Origin: Thermoplasmata archaeon
GTDB taxonomy: Archaea; Thermoplasmatota; Thermoplasmata; Lutacidiplasmatales; UBA184
Direction of reading: 5' to 3'
NCBI GenBank assembly: GCA_030037815.1
Contig: JASHPZ010000020.1
Coordinates: 1 to 45,482 of the forward strand
DNA length: 45,482 nucleotides
Shown here: positions 39,762 to 45,482 of the stretch, piece by piece
How the letters are laid out: each line of letters opens with the position of its first letter
Position numbering within the stretch: position 1 is the first letter of the stretch
Position numbers and translations under genes: made by a program
Notes under the pieces: model-generated
Databases searched by the model: none
The model's input: only the letters and a program-made list of their open reading frames with translations
What the model was told of the DNA's origin: nothing

Positions 39762-39772
39762 CGGGCGCCCGC
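39761..39772. terminator. Perfect 12-bp palindrome between convergent genes
   Basis: GCGGGC followed by GCCCGC begins at the last base of the ribA-like stop and lies in the 18-bp gap before the convergent zinc-finger gene. It may act as a shared 3'-end hairpin. Confidence 0.35.
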
Positions 39773-39779
39773 GTCGCCC

Positions 39780-40025
39780 CTACGCGACGTGCGCCGTCGT
39801 GTTGTGCCGCTGGAGCGCGGAGACGGACGGCAGGGACGCGCCGCAGACCGAGCACGTGACCGAGCGGGCGCGCGGGGTCGCGCCCTGCGCGGTCGCGTGG
39901 CTCTCGCGGACGTGCGCGTCCAACGTCTCGGTCGAACGGAAGGCGGCGCCGCACTCCGGACAGACCGCCTCGACCTCGTCGTATTCGACGTACGGCACGG
40001 TGCCGGAATGGGACCTCGGCTCCAT
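39780..40025 (-). CDS. Small protein with two C2H2 zinc fingers
   Basis: The 81-residue protein has two fingers: CPECGAAFRSTETLDAHVRESH (C-x2-C-x12-H-x4-H; first half at 22-34) and CSVCGASLPSVSALQRHNTTAH with the same spacing. A short acidic N-terminal segment (YVEYDEVEAV) precedes the first finger. It resembles the proteins at 2880-3074 and 4064-4612 in finger design, so the window carries a small family. A DNA, RNA or protein-binding role is likely. The promoter is not clear. Confidence 0.82.
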   Translation of the reverse strand: MEPRSHSGTVPYVEYDEVEAVCPECGAAFRSTETLDAHVRESHATAQGATPRARSVTCSVCGASLPSVSALQRHNTTAHVA

Positions 40026-40078
40026 CTTACTTTCGGCGAGGGTTGCGGTTCAGCCGGATCCGCCCGCGGGACGGCGGG

Positions 40079-40086
40079 CTAAATAC
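40079..40086 (+). promoter_or_regulatory. TATA box of the second G1 peptidase gene
   Basis: CTAAATAC is centred about 25 nt before the ATG at 40107. Confidence 0.5.
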
Positions 40087-40106
40087 CCCGTCGCGGTGGA
40101 ACCCCC

Positions 40107-40916
40107 ATGTTCTCCCGTCGTCTCTCCTACGCGAGCGCGGTCGGCCTGGTCGTCCTGGTCGCGGCCTCGGCCGGCGCCGTTCCCGTGATCGCGCTGACGT
40201 CGACCACGGCCGCGAGCGCCCCTTCGGTCTTCCACGTCGCCCGGACGGCCAGCACCAACTGGGCCGGATACGCCGTCAGCACCTCCTCGGGCGCCGTCAC
40301 GTACGTCCAGGGCTCCTGGGTCGAGCCCCACATCAAGGGGAGCTGCCCCGCGAAGAACGAGTACTCCTCCTTCTGGGTCGGAATTGACGGGTTCAACTCG
40401 GGCACCGTCGAACAGACGGGGACCGACTCCGACTGCCAGCACGGGGTCGCGACGTACTACGCGTGGTACGAGTTCTATCCCGCGGGCTCCCACGTGATCT
40501 CCTCGATCAAGGTCCACCCCGGGGACGTCCTCTCCGCGTCCGTCACCTGGAACTCGGGGTCGAGCTTCACGACCCGGATCACCGACGTGACCACCGGGGT
40601 GTCGTTCTCGAAGACCGGGTCCGTCTCGGGAGCGAGCCGCTCGTCGGCCGAGTGGATCGCCGAGGCGCCGTCCTCCACGAGCGGCGTCCTCCCGCTCGCC
40701 GATTTCGGCACGGTGTCGTTCGGCGGTGGCCTCACGGGGGTCGGCGGGACGAACGGCGCGACCATCTCGGGCGTGTCGGGGTACATCGGGAACTTCTCGG
40801 GCGTCTACGCGATCAAGATGGTCAACAACGCCGGGACCGCCACGAAGGCGTCGACCGGCGGGCTGTTGGACTCCGGGTCGAGCTTCAAGTGCACGTGGAA
40901 GAGCGCCGGCCCGTAG
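40107..40916 (+). CDS. G1-family (eqolisin-like) glutamic peptidase, secreted
   Basis: The 269-residue protein has a signal peptide (about 1-30) and a G1 domain with NWAGYAVSTS, GSWVEPHIKGSC, FWVGIDGFNSGTVEQTG and YYAWYEFYPAG. The predicted catalytic pair is Q103 (TVEQ) and E186 (AEWIAEAP), separated by 83 residues as in scytalidoglutamic peptidase. Unlike the copy at 15387-16190, the Trp of AEWI is kept. Fewer cysteines are present (GSCPA, DSDCQ, FKCTW). It should cleave proteins at acid pH outside the cell. It has no anchor. A leaderless promoter is predicted. Confidence 0.9.
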   Translation: MFSRRLSYASAVGLVVLVAASAGAVPVIALTSTTAASAPSVFHVARTASTNWAGYAVSTSSGAVTYVQGSWVEPHIKGSCPAKNEYSSFWVGIDGFNSGTVEQTGTDSDCQHGVATYYAWYEFYPAGSHVISSIKVHPGDVLSASVTWNSGSSFTTRITDVTTGVSFSKTGSVSGASRSSAEWIAEAPSSTSGVLPLADFGTVSFGGGLTGVGGTNGATISGVSGYIGNFSGVYAIKMVNNAGTATKASTGGLLDSGSSFKCTWKSAGP

Positions 40917-40925
40917 GCCGCGCCC

Positions 40926-40944
40926 GACGCCGGCGTCTTAAGAC
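40926..40944. terminator. Overlapping palindromes GACGCC/GGCGTC and GTCTTAAGAC
   Basis: A perfect 12-bp palindrome (40926-40937) and a perfect 10-bp palindrome (40935-40944) overlap by three bases, starting 10 nt after the G1 peptidase stop. AACCCCTT follows at 40950. They may form the 3'-end of the peptidase transcript or part of the next promoter. Confidence 0.35.
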
Positions 40945-40982
40945 CGCGGAACCCCTTCCCCGCGCCGAGGGGCGCGAGCGCG

Positions 40983-41519
40983 GTGGCGGTCGACTGGTTC
41001 AGTCTGGCGATCTGGTCGCTGGTCGGCACCTGGCTCCTGGTCGTCGGGACGTTGCTCCTGATGTACTGGCAGACCCGGACGAGCCAGCATCTGAACTCCG
41101 CCAACGCGGTGATGGAGCTCCGGGAGCGGTTCGACTCGGGGCGGATGCGCGCGGCGCGGCGCCACATGGCGGACAAGCTGATCCACGGGAATCACCAGGA
41201 CCTCGCGAACCTCGAGGTCCTGACGTTCTTCGAACTGGTCGGGACGCTGACGCACCGCCGCGTGCTCGACGACGACCTCGTGTGGGAGGCGTTCGGAACG
41301 TGGATCGAGGCGTACTACTACGCCATGCGCCACCCGGTCGACCTGATCGCGCAGCTCCGGGTCGACTTCGCGGACCCCTTGATCTTCCACGAGCTCGAGT
41401 GGCTCCACGACAAGATCGCCGCGATCGACGCGAAGGAAGGCGGCCCGCACGTGGCGCCCGAGACGATCGGGCTCAACCGCCGCATCATGGAGCGCGAAGC
41501 GCAGCTCGAGTCGGTCTGA
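40983..41519 (+). CDS. Single-helix membrane protein with helical cytoplasmic domain (DUF4760-like)
   Basis: The 178-residue protein has an N-terminal membrane helix (about 8-29, AIWSLVGTWLLVVGTLLLMYW) and a helical cytoplasmic domain. Landmarks are NAVMELRERFDSGRMRAARR, LEVLTFFELVGTLTHRRVLDDDLVWEAF and PLIFHELEWLHDKIAAID. The FFExVG...DxxVWxxF pattern resembles DUF4760 proteins. No enzymatic motif is present. The start is a GTG with GAGGGG upstream. Confidence 0.68.
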   Translation: MAVDWFSLAIWSLVGTWLLVVGTLLLMYWQTRTSQHLNSANAVMELRERFDSGRMRAARRHMADKLIHGNHQDLANLEVLTFFELVGTLTHRRVLDDDLVWEAFGTWIEAYYYAMRHPVDLIAQLRVDFADPLIFHELEWLHDKIAAIDAKEGGPHVAPETIGLNRRIMEREAQLESV

Positions 41520-41522
41520 GCG

Positions 41523-42302
41523 TTAGGCCCGGGCCGGCGGCGGGTCGTCGTCGGCCCGACGGATCGGTCGCCCGGAGCGGGGTCGGGGCGGCGCGTGCCG
41601 ACGGAACAGGAGTCGGCGTCCGAATCCGGTCACCATGAAGATCCAGACGAGCTCCGCGGCGAACGGCGAGAGGAACGCGAGCGGGAACGACGCCGCGAAG
41701 ATCAGGACGAGCATCGCCTGGTCGCGCTCCGTCGCGCGGATCCACTCCCGCGGGAGGCGCGGCTCGACCAGCCGGTGGTCCCGCGTGGAGTGCCGCCAGA
41801 TCGCGAGCAGGGTGAGCCCCGCGATCACCTGGGTGATCGCGTAGATCTGGACCGCTTCCTGCGTCTGGGCACTCTGCGGCGCGAAGACGGTGAGCCAGGT
41901 GCCGTTCGTCTTCGGGCCGTACTCGAACAGGATCCCGACCAGGAACGGCGTGACCGAGATCTCGAGCAGGAACAGGTTGTTGAGGCGGGTCAGGAGGCTA
42001 TCGTACCGGACGATCGGCGAGAAGATCCGGTGGTGGGCGGCCCACCATCCGGCGATGATGAAGAACGACAGGAAGTACCCGACGAACGCCGGCTCGAGCT
42101 TCGCGAGGTAGGCGTTCAACGGCGGGAGCGAACCGCTGCTGAGCGCGGTCGGCAGCACCAGCGAGACGACCAGGAACGTGAGGGCGAACGCGAACACGCC
42201 GTCGCTGAGGCTGATGACGCGGCTCATGTCGGAACCGGCGCCGTCCAGCCCCTCGACCAGCCGCTCCTCGTCCGCGACGGTCCGCTCCTCGTCCGCCCGC
42301 AT
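41523..42302 (-). CDS. TMEM175/DUF1211-family potassium-channel-like protein
   Basis: The 259-residue protein has six membrane helices. The first carries the family signature SRVISLSDGVFAFALTFLVV (27-46), matching the RxxxFSDGVFAxAxT filter helix of TMEM175 channels. GWWAAHHRIFSPIVRYDSLLTRLNNLFLLEISVTPF (first part at about 92-106) is also typical. Prokaryotic TMEM175 proteins form tetrameric potassium channels, so a potassium-leak role is expected. The first position of the FSDG motif is Leu, a small change. The ATG at 42302 is preferred over a TTG at 42338, which is too close to the TTAGGT promoter element near 42345. Confidence 0.85.
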   Translation of the reverse strand: MRADEERTVADEERLVEGLDGAGSDMSRVISLSDGVFAFALTFLVVSLVLPTALSSGSLPPLNAYLAKLEPAFVGYFLSFFIIAGWWAAHHRIFSPIVRYDSLLTRLNNLFLLEISVTPFLVGILFEYGPKTNGTWLTVFAPQSAQTQEAVQIYAITQVIAGLTLLAIWRHSTRDHRLVEPRLPREWIRATERDQAMLVLIFAASFPLAFLSPFAAELVWIFMVTGFGRRLLFRRHAPPRPRSGRPIRRADDDPPPARA

Positions 42303-42365
42303 CGGGTTCGGGAGCCCCGAGCGGTCGGGCGGTTTCAACCTAACGGCGGCGTCGGGCGCCCCCCG

Positions 42366-42956
42366 TCAGCCGTCCGCGCGCACGAACGCCGCGAGCCACG
42401 CGCGCCCTTCCACTCCGGACAACCGGAGCGCGTAGCGCGTCGGACGGATCCACCGCTCGGCCCACCCGTCCTGGAACGTCGCGCGCAGCTCCTCCCGGGA
42501 GACCCGTCGGGGGCCCCCCCAGTCGGTCGGCTCGTCCTCGCGGAAGACGAGGACGAACGCGCGGCCCCCGGGGCGGAGCGCGCCCCGCAGGCGCTCCGCG
42601 TACACCGGACGGTGGGGGTCGAGGAACGTATGGAACACCCCCGAGTCGAGCGCGGTGTCGTACGGGCCGCCCAGGGCTTCGGGGTCGAGCGCGTTCGCGA
42701 CCCGGAAGTTCGGGTTCGCCGCGCCGTGCGGCCGCCGAGCCCGCGCGCGTCGGACCGCGTTCTCCGAGAGGTCCACGCCGACGACCGGGTGCCCGCGGTC
42801 GGCGAGAAAGATCGCGTTGCAACCGGTGCCACAGCCGACGTCGAGCACGGCGCCGCGAATCTCGCCGGCGCCCTCGAGCTCCACGACCGCCGGCTGAGGC
42901 CGGTCGATCTCCCACGGAGGGGACCCCTCGTACGCCCGGTCGAAGAATCGCGACAT
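42366..42956 (-). CDS. SAM-dependent class I methyltransferase
   Basis: The 196-residue protein has motif I AVLDVGCGTGCNAIFLADRG (about 36-55), GVDLSENAV, NFRVANALDPEAL and a motif SGVFHTFLD, which is shared with the paralogue at 8422-9075. LRGALRPGGRAFVLVF provides the later strand. The preamble RFFDRAYEGSPPWEIDRPQP fits small-molecule methyltransferases of the thiopurine/tellurite-like group. The substrate is unknown. It lies 26 bp from the channel gene start on the same strand. Confidence 0.87.
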   Translation of the reverse strand: MSRFFDRAYEGSPPWEIDRPQPAVVELEGAGEIRGAVLDVGCGTGCNAIFLADRGHPVVGVDLSENAVRRARARRPHGAANPNFRVANALDPEALGGPYDTALDSGVFHTFLDPHRPVYAERLRGALRPGGRAFVLVFREDEPTDWGGPRRVSREELRATFQDGWAERWIRPTRYALRLSGVEGRAWLAAFVRADG

Positions 42957-42974
42957 CGGTCGTCGGGTCCCCTC

Positions 42975-43442
42975 CTACGAGCCCGAAGGCACCCGCACGA
43001 GCGGTTCGTAGGAGAGCCCGCCGGACCAGAAGATCACGACCTCGGCGCCGGGGGTCGCGAACTCGGTCGCGTAGCTCGCGTTGACCGGCGAGCGCCCGAG
43101 CAGGAAGGGGTACGTCGTTCCGTTGGGGACGGTGACGTTGCCCTCCAGGTTGCCGCCCGTGATGCGATACCAGTTCGCGGCCCAGACCCGGAACGTGACG
43201 TTGTGGAGCAGGTAGACGAAGACGGCGGATTGGTTCGACCCGAGGGGCGGCCAGGGGACCGGCTCGCTCGCGTAGTAGTACTCGCGCCCGTCGTACGCCA
43301 CGGTCGCGGGAGGGTTGAAGTTCGGCCGGAGTCCCGGAATCCAGCCGCCGAACAGGGCCGCGCCGACCGCCGCCATCGCGACGAGGCCGACCGCGAGGAC
43401 GCGCGCCTGGCGGGGGGACATCGGGTAGTCCCGGTCCATCAT
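42975..43442 (-). CDS. N-terminally anchored extracytoplasmic protein
   Basis: The 155-residue protein has a short N-terminus, one membrane helix (about 14-33, RVLAVGLVAMAAVGAALFGGW) and an extracellular beta-rich domain (YDGREYYYASEPVPWPPLGSN; YLLHNVTFRVWAANWY). Several NxT/S sites suggest surface exposure. No known family is recognised. GCTACATAGG (43465-43474) lies about 27 nt before the ATG, predicting a leaderless mRNA. The divergent neighbour is the MDR oxidoreductase. Confidence 0.68.
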   Translation of the reverse strand: MMDRDYPMSPRQARVLAVGLVAMAAVGAALFGGWIPGLRPNFNPPATVAYDGREYYYASEPVPWPPLGSNQSAVFVYLLHNVTFRVWAANWYRITGGNLEGNVTVPNGTTYPFLLGRSPVNASYATEFATPGAEVVIFWSGGLSYEPLVRVPSGS

Positions 43443-43501
43443 CGGCCGATCGGGACCTCCCCGGGCTACATAGGGACGGGCTCTCGCGCCATCGCAGGAG
43501 G

Positions 43502-43509
43502 TAGATACC
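43502..43509 (+). promoter_or_regulatory. TATA-like box of the MDR oxidoreductase gene
   Basis: TAGATACC is centred about 26 nt before the ATG at 43531. Confidence 0.45.
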
Positions 43510-43530
43510 GGTCCCGACTACGTTCCACCG

Positions 43531-44463
43531 ATGCGGGCGGTGGCGGTCCGGTCGTTCAAGGCGCCGCCCGAACTGATCGAACTCCCCCGACCCGACGTCG
43601 GACCGGCCGAGGTCGGGGTCCGGGTCCAGGCGGCCGGGATCAATCCGTTCGACGCGAAGGTCGCGGACGGGATCCTCGACGGCCAGCGTCCCCACCGGTT
43701 TCCGCTCGTCCTCGGCTCCGACGCGGCGGGCGTGGTCGACTCGGTCGGCCCCGCGGTCCGGCGGTTCCGGGTCGGGGACCGGGTGTTCGGCTCGTTCCTC
43801 CACGACCCCGTCGGGGTCGGCACCTACGCGGAGTTCTCGACCGTCCCCGAGTCGAACGCCGTCGCGCTCTTTCCGACGGAGGTCTCCGCGGCGGAGGCCG
43901 CGGCGCTCCCGACCGCCGGGATGACCGCGCTCGACGCGCTCGACCGACTGAACCTCCCCGCCGGGGCGCGGCTCCTGATCGTCGGCGCCTCGGGCGGGGT
44001 GGGCTCGTTCGCGACCCGTCTCGCCGCCACGCGCGGGATCCGGGTGATCGCCGCGGGACGGGCCGACTCGGCCGACCGCGCGCGGGAGATGGGCGCGACG
44101 GAGACGGTGGAGGTCGGTGCGGGACTCATCCCCGGCGTCCGCTCGCTCGCGCCCGAGGGCGTCGACGGGCTCCTGGACCTCCTCAGTCCGGGTCCGGCGT
44201 TCCAGGCGATCGCGACCCTCGTGAAGCCGGGCCGGCTTTCGGTGACGAGCGTCTACGCCGCCGACCCGCACGCGGCGGGCGGCGCCCAGGTCAACCTCAA
44301 CCTGCAACCGACCGCAGCGCTCCTCGAGCGGCTCCTGACCGAAGTCCGGCGGGCGCAGTTCCCGATCCCCGTCGAACGCCGCGTCTCGCTCGACGACGCC
44401 CCGGCGGCGCTCGCGGCGATCCGGGCCGGTCACGGCCGCGGCAAGACGGTGATCGAACCGTAG
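43531..44463 (+). CDS. Zinc-independent MDR-family NAD(P)-dependent oxidoreductase (quinone oxidoreductase-like)
   Basis: The 310-residue protein has an N-terminal GroES-like domain (VGVRVQAAGINPFDAKVADG; GSDAAGVVDSVGPAVRRFRVGDRVFG, starting near residues 28 and 68) and a Rossmann domain with LLIVGASGGVGSFATRLAATRGI. The NxFD and GxDxxG features are those of quinone-oxidoreductase-like MDR proteins. No zinc ligand set of alcohol dehydrogenases is present. NADPH is likely, from the GRADSADRAREMG segment. It would reduce quinones or enones. A leaderless promoter is predicted and it diverges from the surface protein at 42975. Confidence 0.9.
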   Translation: MRAVAVRSFKAPPELIELPRPDVGPAEVGVRVQAAGINPFDAKVADGILDGQRPHRFPLVLGSDAAGVVDSVGPAVRRFRVGDRVFGSFLHDPVGVGTYAEFSTVPESNAVALFPTEVSAAEAAALPTAGMTALDALDRLNLPAGARLLIVGASGGVGSFATRLAATRGIRVIAAGRADSADRAREMGATETVEVGAGLIPGVRSLAPEGVDGLLDLLSPGPAFQAIATLVKPGRLSVTSVYAADPHAAGGAQVNLNLQPTAALLERLLTEVRRAQFPIPVERRVSLDDAPAALAAIRAGHGRGKTVIEP

Positions 44464-44532
44464 GGCGCTCGACCGACGTCCGACGCGGGCGGCCGGGCGA
44501 ACGTTGATGCGCCCCTCCGGCTCCCCGACCCG

Positions 44533-45210
44533 ATGGCGGACCCGCGCGTTCGGCTGTTCACGCACCCGATCAGTCACTACTGCGTCTCGGCGGAGCGGAT
44601 GCTCGCGTTCAAGGGGATCCCGTTCACCCGGGTGCGGGTGCCGTACCACGACCGGCGGGCGCTCGTCGACGTGAGCGGCCAGGACTACATCCCGACGATG
44701 CTCTGGGACCGCACGGTCGTGCGCTGGGACGAGATCCCGGCCTTTCTCGACCGCCAACGGGCGACGCCCGCGCTCCGACCGCCGCGCATCGCGGCGCTCG
44801 CCGACGTGCTCGAGAACTGGGGGCACCAGGTCGTGGAGGAACGGGTTTGGCGGGCCGTCGTCACCGAGATGCTGCCCGCCCTCGCGCCTGCGGAGCGGTG
44901 GGCGTTCGAGGAGATGCAGAACCGCGCCCGCGGACCGTGGCACGTGCTGGAAGCCCGCCGAGCCGAGTTCGCGAAGGAGGCGGGGGAGTACCTCGCGCGC
45001 GTCGACCGGATGCTCGCGGACCGGACGTGGATCCTCGACGAGCCGTCGGTCGCCGACTTCGGCGTCTACGGCGCGATCTCGCCGTGGTGGACCGCCGGCC
45101 GCGCGACGCCGCCGCGACTCCGGAACCTCCGTCGCTGGGCGGTCCGGATCGGCCGCCTGCCGCGCGGCCGTCCGACGGCGTCCGACGTGCGCCCTACGCC
45201 AGCACCTTGA
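44533..45210 (+). CDS. Glutathione-S-transferase-like protein
   Basis: The 225-residue protein has a thioredoxin-like N-terminal domain: LFTHPISHYCVSAERMLAFKGIPFTRVRVPY, followed by GQDYIPTMLWDRTVVRWDEIPAFLD. The cis-Pro of IPTML and the D(E) of RWDEI are typical of GST folds. A helical C-terminal domain follows (about 85-205, with VADFGVYGAISPWW). The Tyr-Cys of SHYC may be the thiol-reactive site. Archaea generally lack glutathione, so another thiol or a non-enzymatic role is possible. Its last 17 bp overlap the convergent CDSH-type gene. Confidence 0.82.
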   Translation: MADPRVRLFTHPISHYCVSAERMLAFKGIPFTRVRVPYHDRRALVDVSGQDYIPTMLWDRTVVRWDEIPAFLDRQRATPALRPPRIAALADVLENWGHQVVEERVWRAVVTEMLPALAPAERWAFEEMQNRARGPWHVLEARRAEFAKEAGEYLARVDRMLADRTWILDEPSVADFGVYGAISPWWTAGRATPPRLRNLRRWAVRIGRLPRGRPTASDVRPTPAP

Positions 45211-45370
45211 TCTCGGCCTTCGCGGCGCGGAACTCGGCCTTGCGGTGGGACCCGTCGCAGAACGGCTTGTTCTTCGAGTGCCCGCAGCGGCAGAGCGCGG
45301 TCATCACCTTGCCGTCGACCATCACGAGATTCGGTCCGTCCTCCGTCGAGACGATGTCGACTTTCGGCAT
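45194..45370 (-). CDS. CDGSH-type iron-sulfur protein
   Basis: The 58-residue protein carries one CDGSH motif: C27-x-C29, C38 and H42 in CRCGHSKNKPFCDGSH, which bind a 2Fe-2S cluster with the 3-Cys-1-His set. The N-terminal strands (VDIVSTEDGPNLVMVDGK) are typical. Small CDGSH proteins act in redox or iron-sulfur transfer. The ATG at 45370 is chosen because GATAAAGG (45397-45404) lies about 30 nt away; the longer frame to 45409 would start before the transcript. The last 17 bp overlap the GST-like gene. Confidence 0.88.
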   Translation of the reverse strand: MPKVDIVSTEDGPNLVMVDGKVMTALCRCGHSKNKPFCDGSHRKAEFRAAKAEIKVLA

Positions 45371-45396
45371 ACCACCGGCGCATCTCGCGGCGGGCC

Positions 45397-45404
45397 GATA
45401 AAGG
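45397..45404 (-). promoter_or_regulatory. TATA-like box of the CDGSH gene
   Basis: On the minus strand CCTTTATC is centred about 30 nt before the ATG at 45370. The remaining bases to 45482 hold nothing I can recognise. Confidence 0.45.
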
Positions 45405-45482
45405 GCCACGCACGTCCACGCTACCAGCGGTCCCGCGGGCCATCGACGGGCGCGCGGGTCCGCGCGCCGCTCAGCCGGTCGG

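Noticed and set aside
1-45482. CRISPR array, tRNA, rRNA, insertion sequence or prophage
   Set aside because: No regularly spaced repeats, cloverleaf sequence, transposase or phage gene was recognised on reading; a covariance-model scan was not possible.

Overview
The window reads as a chromosomal segment of a very GC-rich archaeon, most likely a Thermoplasmatota lineage from an acidic, non-marine habitat. The evidence is a thermopsin (A5) protease, two G1 glutamic peptidases, an S53 sedolisin, a Bat-type HTH regulator, small C2H2 zinc-finger proteins, and Thermoplasmata-type surface proteins built from an 'ETGLPxGTxWSV' domain. TATA-like boxes lie about 23-30 nt upstream of many start codons, as expected for leaderless archaeal transcripts. 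No rRNA, tRNA, CRISPR array, insertion sequence or prophage gene was recognised. The assignment to a lineage is inference.

Layout. 1-3.1 kb: the end of a glycine-rich repeat protein, a five-repeat surface protein and a zinc-finger protein. 3.1-7.1 kb: two coupled small genes, a zinc-finger/acidic protein and a three-gene soluble histidine kinase-receiver-receiver operon joined by ATGA overlaps. 7.2-9.1 kb: an HxlR regulator, an unknown protein and a methyltransferase. 9.1-20 kb: thermopsin, FMN-dependent hydroxy-acid dehydrogenase, VOC proteins, M14 carboxypeptidase, G1 peptidase, a small HETLH protein and a 960-residue surface protein. 20-25.4 kb: PhzF, VOC proteins, membrane proteins, a Bat-type regulator opposite an unknown gene, and a zinc ribbon protein. 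25.5-30.1 kb: three secreted or anchored proteins, including a Kelch/PKD protein.

30.1-34.5 kb is the main regulatory region. A ZIP-like transporter diverges from a regulator that fuses an HTH to a ferritin-like helical bundle, with two TTCAC-N3-GTGAA-type palindromes 42 bp apart between them. Next come a divergent SRPBCC/ArsR pair sharing a palindromic control region, a DUF71 ATP pyrophosphatase-like enzyme, a small acidic ORF and a GNAT. 34.5-45.4 kb: a VOC protein, an EamA-81 aa-sedolisin operon, GNAT, GTP cyclohydrolase II, a zinc-finger protein, a second G1 peptidase, a TMEM175-like channel, a methyltransferase, an MDR oxidoreductase, a GST-like protein and a CDGSH protein.

The genes suggest a cell that digests protein outside the membrane at low pH (A5, G1 x2, S53), displays large adhesive or propeller proteins, and adjusts through one-component regulators and a soluble phosphorelay. 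Convergent gene pairs often share a CTAG stop tetranucleotide or flank a perfect GC-rich palindrome. Five gene ends carry an AACCC(C/T)TT element 21-34 nt after the stop codon.
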